DNA from: UBA1952 sp965246905
GTDB lineage: Bacteria; Bacteroidota; Bacteroidia; Chitinophagales; Chitinophagaceae
NCBI GenBank assembly: GCA_965246905.1
Contig: CBDFFZ010000031.1
Coordinates: 1-64,000 of the forward strand
Length of the DNA: 64,000 nt
Direction of reading: 5' to 3'
The position numbers were made by a program, and so were the translations under genes. The notes beneath the pieces were generated by a model, which had not been told where the DNA came from, did not search any database, and saw only the letters and a program-made list of their open reading frames with translations. Every line of letters begins with the position of its first letter. The stretch's first letter is position 1. Positions 62,435 through 64,000 of the stretch are shown piece by piece.

Positions 62435-62935
62435 TCACTTGACTTTAGACATCTTCTTTCCATTCATCACGCAAAGAGGCATCCATGCTCCATTTCCGTC
62501 TTTCATTTCCCAATGCTCTGTATAGCTAAGTTTATCCATACTATATACCCTTACTGACCGCTCCTGTGGACCATCAAATTTCCAGGAATTTCCATCGTAC
62601 ATAAGAAAATACCTGCGCTCAAAGCCAAGATTGTCAAAATTACGGGAAAATAATTTTTGTTCCTCCTCATCGAAGCCAAGTATAGAAATTCCAATATGGC
62701 TACTGCTTTTAGTAAGATGCTGCCATTTATCCATTAGGAAGAAATTTCCTGGAAGCCAGCTATATTCATCTTCGCCATAAACGTCTGTTTCAAGGCCATT
62801 TAATGTAACAGGAAAATTATGGCCGGTAATTTGCCATCTGCCTTCAAAAATTGCTAACATCTGAATTTCCTTTCCAGATAATTCATTTTGTTCTGAGTTC
62901 TTAGCATTTTCTGCACTACTTATGGTTTCCGTCAT
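62435..62935 (-). CDS. DUF1579-like small protein
   Basis: A 166-aa cytoplasmic protein. After a polar N-terminal 25 residues, LAIFEGRWQITGHNFPVTLNGLETDVYGEDEYSWLPGNFFLMDKW matches the calycin-like opening of DUF1579-type proteins (GxWxxxG... WxxGGxFL), followed by alternating strands (LGFDEEEQKLFSRNFDNLG, YDGNSWKFDGPQERSVRVY). Ligand and role unknown. The neighbour genes give no clue. Confidence 0.7.
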   Translation of the reverse strand: MTETISSAENAKNSEQNELSGKEIQMLAIFEGRWQITGHNFPVTLNGLETDVYGEDEYSWLPGNFFLMDKWQHLTKSSSHIGISILGFDEEEQKLFSRNFDNLGFERRYFLMYDGNSWKFDGPQERSVRVYSMDKLSYTEHWEMKDGNGAWMPLCVMNGKKMSKVK

Positions 62936-62978
62936 AATTGAAATTTAAAAGCCGGTGACATTAAAATAAATATATTAC

Positions 62979-63719
62979 TTAATGAACTTGTTCAGAAATA
63001 CCAATTATCACGCCAAAATCTCCGTCTAATTGCAAGCTATTCTTCTCCGGCAAATACGTCCGCGATACAAATCCATCTAAATAAAGTGCATTCATACACC
63101 CTAAGCTCTTAAAATAAGCCGCAAAATCATAAAAGTTGATCTCTTTTTGAGACATAACGAAAACCACCTTATTACCGGGTAAAATTCCTACACCATTTCT
63201 TATATTAAGGTTCACACTACCCTCTCTAAAGGCAGGATTTATATGGCCATCAATCACCAGCATTGGACCGGATTGCGTAGCACATTTAATTTTTTTGTTG
63301 ATATTTTCAGAGCCAGCCGAATTTGCAATTAACGGTACATCGCCCCACGTTATACAGAAAATTCCATTCGGCTTCATATAAAAATTCCCCGTCCCACTTC
63401 GCGTATTTAATGGGGATAAAACTTTGCCGTTTTCAATATACAATCCTAAAGGCGAATGATCGGTCTGATACATGCCTGCATTCATTGCAAAAATTAGTTT
63501 CCGCGATTTTTGAGTCAAAGCCGACTTTAAGTTTTTGATAGACCCAAAATGCTTGCCTTTTTGATCATTCCAATAAAGTTTAATCTCCTGCGTTTTCGGA
63601 TATGCTATATAAGTAATAAACCTGCGGTCATCAACTCCACTATTTTGTGCCTTTACCGGCCAATATTGCATCGATGCAAAAAGTAGGTACAAGATAATTA
63701 TCGACTTTCTCATATTCAT
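62979..63719 (-). CDS. phosphodiester glycosidase-like exported protein (NAGPA/DUF2233)
   Basis: From ATG 63719 (or 63713) a protein of about 246 aa with signal peptide MRKSIIILYLLFASMQYWPVKAQ. The core has KLIFAMNAGMYQTDHSPLGLYIENGKVL, NGIFCITWGDVPLI, ATQSGPMLVIDGHINPAF, RNGVGILPGNKVVFVMS and NALYLDGFVS, the signature strings of the NAGPA fold. The frame to 63749 overlaps the DinB gene stop, so the shorter start is better. It may cleave a glycosidic phosphodiester in the periplasm. Confidence 0.85.
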   Translation of the reverse strand: MNMRKSIIILYLLFASMQYWPVKAQNSGVDDRRFITYIAYPKTQEIKLYWNDQKGKHFGSIKNLKSALTQKSRKLIFAMNAGMYQTDHSPLGLYIENGKVLSPLNTRSGTGNFYMKPNGIFCITWGDVPLIANSAGSENINKKIKCATQSGPMLVIDGHINPAFREGSVNLNIRNGVGILPGNKVVFVMSQKEINFYDFAAYFKSLGCMNALYLDGFVSRTYLPEKNSLQLDGDFGVIIGISEQVH

Positions 63720-63745
63720 AAAACAATAATTATTGCGGCTACTAA

Positions 63746-64000
63746 TCAAATAAGGCTAGCAGAAGTTTCAGCATCTGCCCAAGCCTTCTTTAAAAGCATT
63801 TCCCAGTCGGCCTTACTATCATCAATTGGCGGATGACTAAAACTTAGGCTATCACTTGCATCGAGCGGCTCGCCTTGCAGAACTTTGGTTACAGAAGCAA
63901 TATAATAATTGATGTGATATACAAGTGTAGCAATTGTATTAAACGAATATATCCTAAATGTCGCCAGTTCCCAATCTATATTTGCTAAAGTATCTTTCAG
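63746..64000 (-). CDS. DinB-family protein, 3' part (partial at window edge)
   Basis: The frame enters from the right edge and ends at TGA 63746, giving 84 residues: WELATFRIYSFNTIATLVYHINYYI, a helix with the His of the DinB metal site, then VTKVLQGEPLDASDSLSFSHPP and a final helix. This matches the C-terminal half of DinB/DUF1572-type four-helix proteins, putative metal-dependent thiol transferases. Its stop lies 27 bases before the downstream glycosidase-like start. Confidence 0.75.
   Translation of the reverse strand: MKDTLANIDWELATFRIYSFNTIATLVYHINYYIASVTKVLQGEPLDASDSLSFSHPPIDDSKADWEMLLKKAWADAETSASLI

Overview
The window reads as chromosomal DNA of a Bacteroidota bacterium, most likely of the Chitinophagales/Chitinophagaceae type. 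The signs are TAnnTTTG promoter boxes (173, 4042, 20306, 51395, 60991), TonB-dependent receptors with a carboxypeptidase-regulatory-like domain, type IX secretion C-terminal sorting domains, SPFH and WG-repeat proteins, weak ribosome binding sites and moderate GC content. No rRNA or tRNA gene was found. A chromosomal dif site at 53166-53193 suggests that the window lies near the replication terminus.

Layout. 0-4 kb: a probable metal-uptake locus (His-rich small protein, TonB receptor, lipoprotein), followed by a 21-bp minisatellite. 4-14 kb: PIF1-like helicase, WG-repeat protein, SPFH/RHH pair, MBL hydrolase, SdiA-regulated-like lipoprotein, and a 1213-aa phosphoesterase fused to an outer-membrane barrel. 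14-16.5 kb: a coupled operon of an HD/Pycsar-type membrane effector and a membrane-bound class III nucleotide cyclase. 16.5-20.3 kb: double OmpA protein, class III PHA synthase, YebC and RlmB-like proteins. 20.3-25.6 kb: a cobalamin riboswitch controlling a four-gene surface B12 capture and uptake operon. 25.6-27.1 kb: ferredoxin and LuxC-like acyl-CoA reductase. 27.1-31 kb: a mobile-element island (IS4 with a frameshift inside large inverted repeats, IS110 with a stop codon at its catalytic Glu, a second 21-bp minisatellite). 31-36.4 kb: an EmrAB-TolC type efflux operon with its TetR regulator. From 35.6 to 38.7 kb tolC, tetR and recG all carry frameshifts. 38.7-53.1 kb: mini-kinase, ExbBD, FKBP, NamZ-like muramidase, an MMPL/acyltransferase/methyltransferase fusion, ABC-2 exporter, tryptophan dioxygenase and ABC-F protein.

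The most interesting region is 53.17-60.91 kb. It is a 7.7-kb, one-directional array of small tightly overlapping genes inserted exactly at dif. It encodes a Rep_trans-type rolling-circle initiator, a small HTH protein, a 274-aa candidate capsid protein, at least five small membrane proteins, a membrane-tailed glucosaminidase and a secreted cargo protein. It has no integrase, terminase, tail or Zot gene. The content and size best fit a small circular ssDNA, membrane-containing icosahedral phage of the FLiP (Finnlakevirus) kind, living as a XerCD/dif-integrated prophage. A hairpin at its right attachment site resembles the folded single-stranded attP idea known from CTXphi. Four of its genes are under 60 codons and easily missed.

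After the prophage come a Tet-type MFS exporter, a DUF1579-like protein, a phosphodiester glycosidase-like protein and the 3' end of a DinB-family gene.
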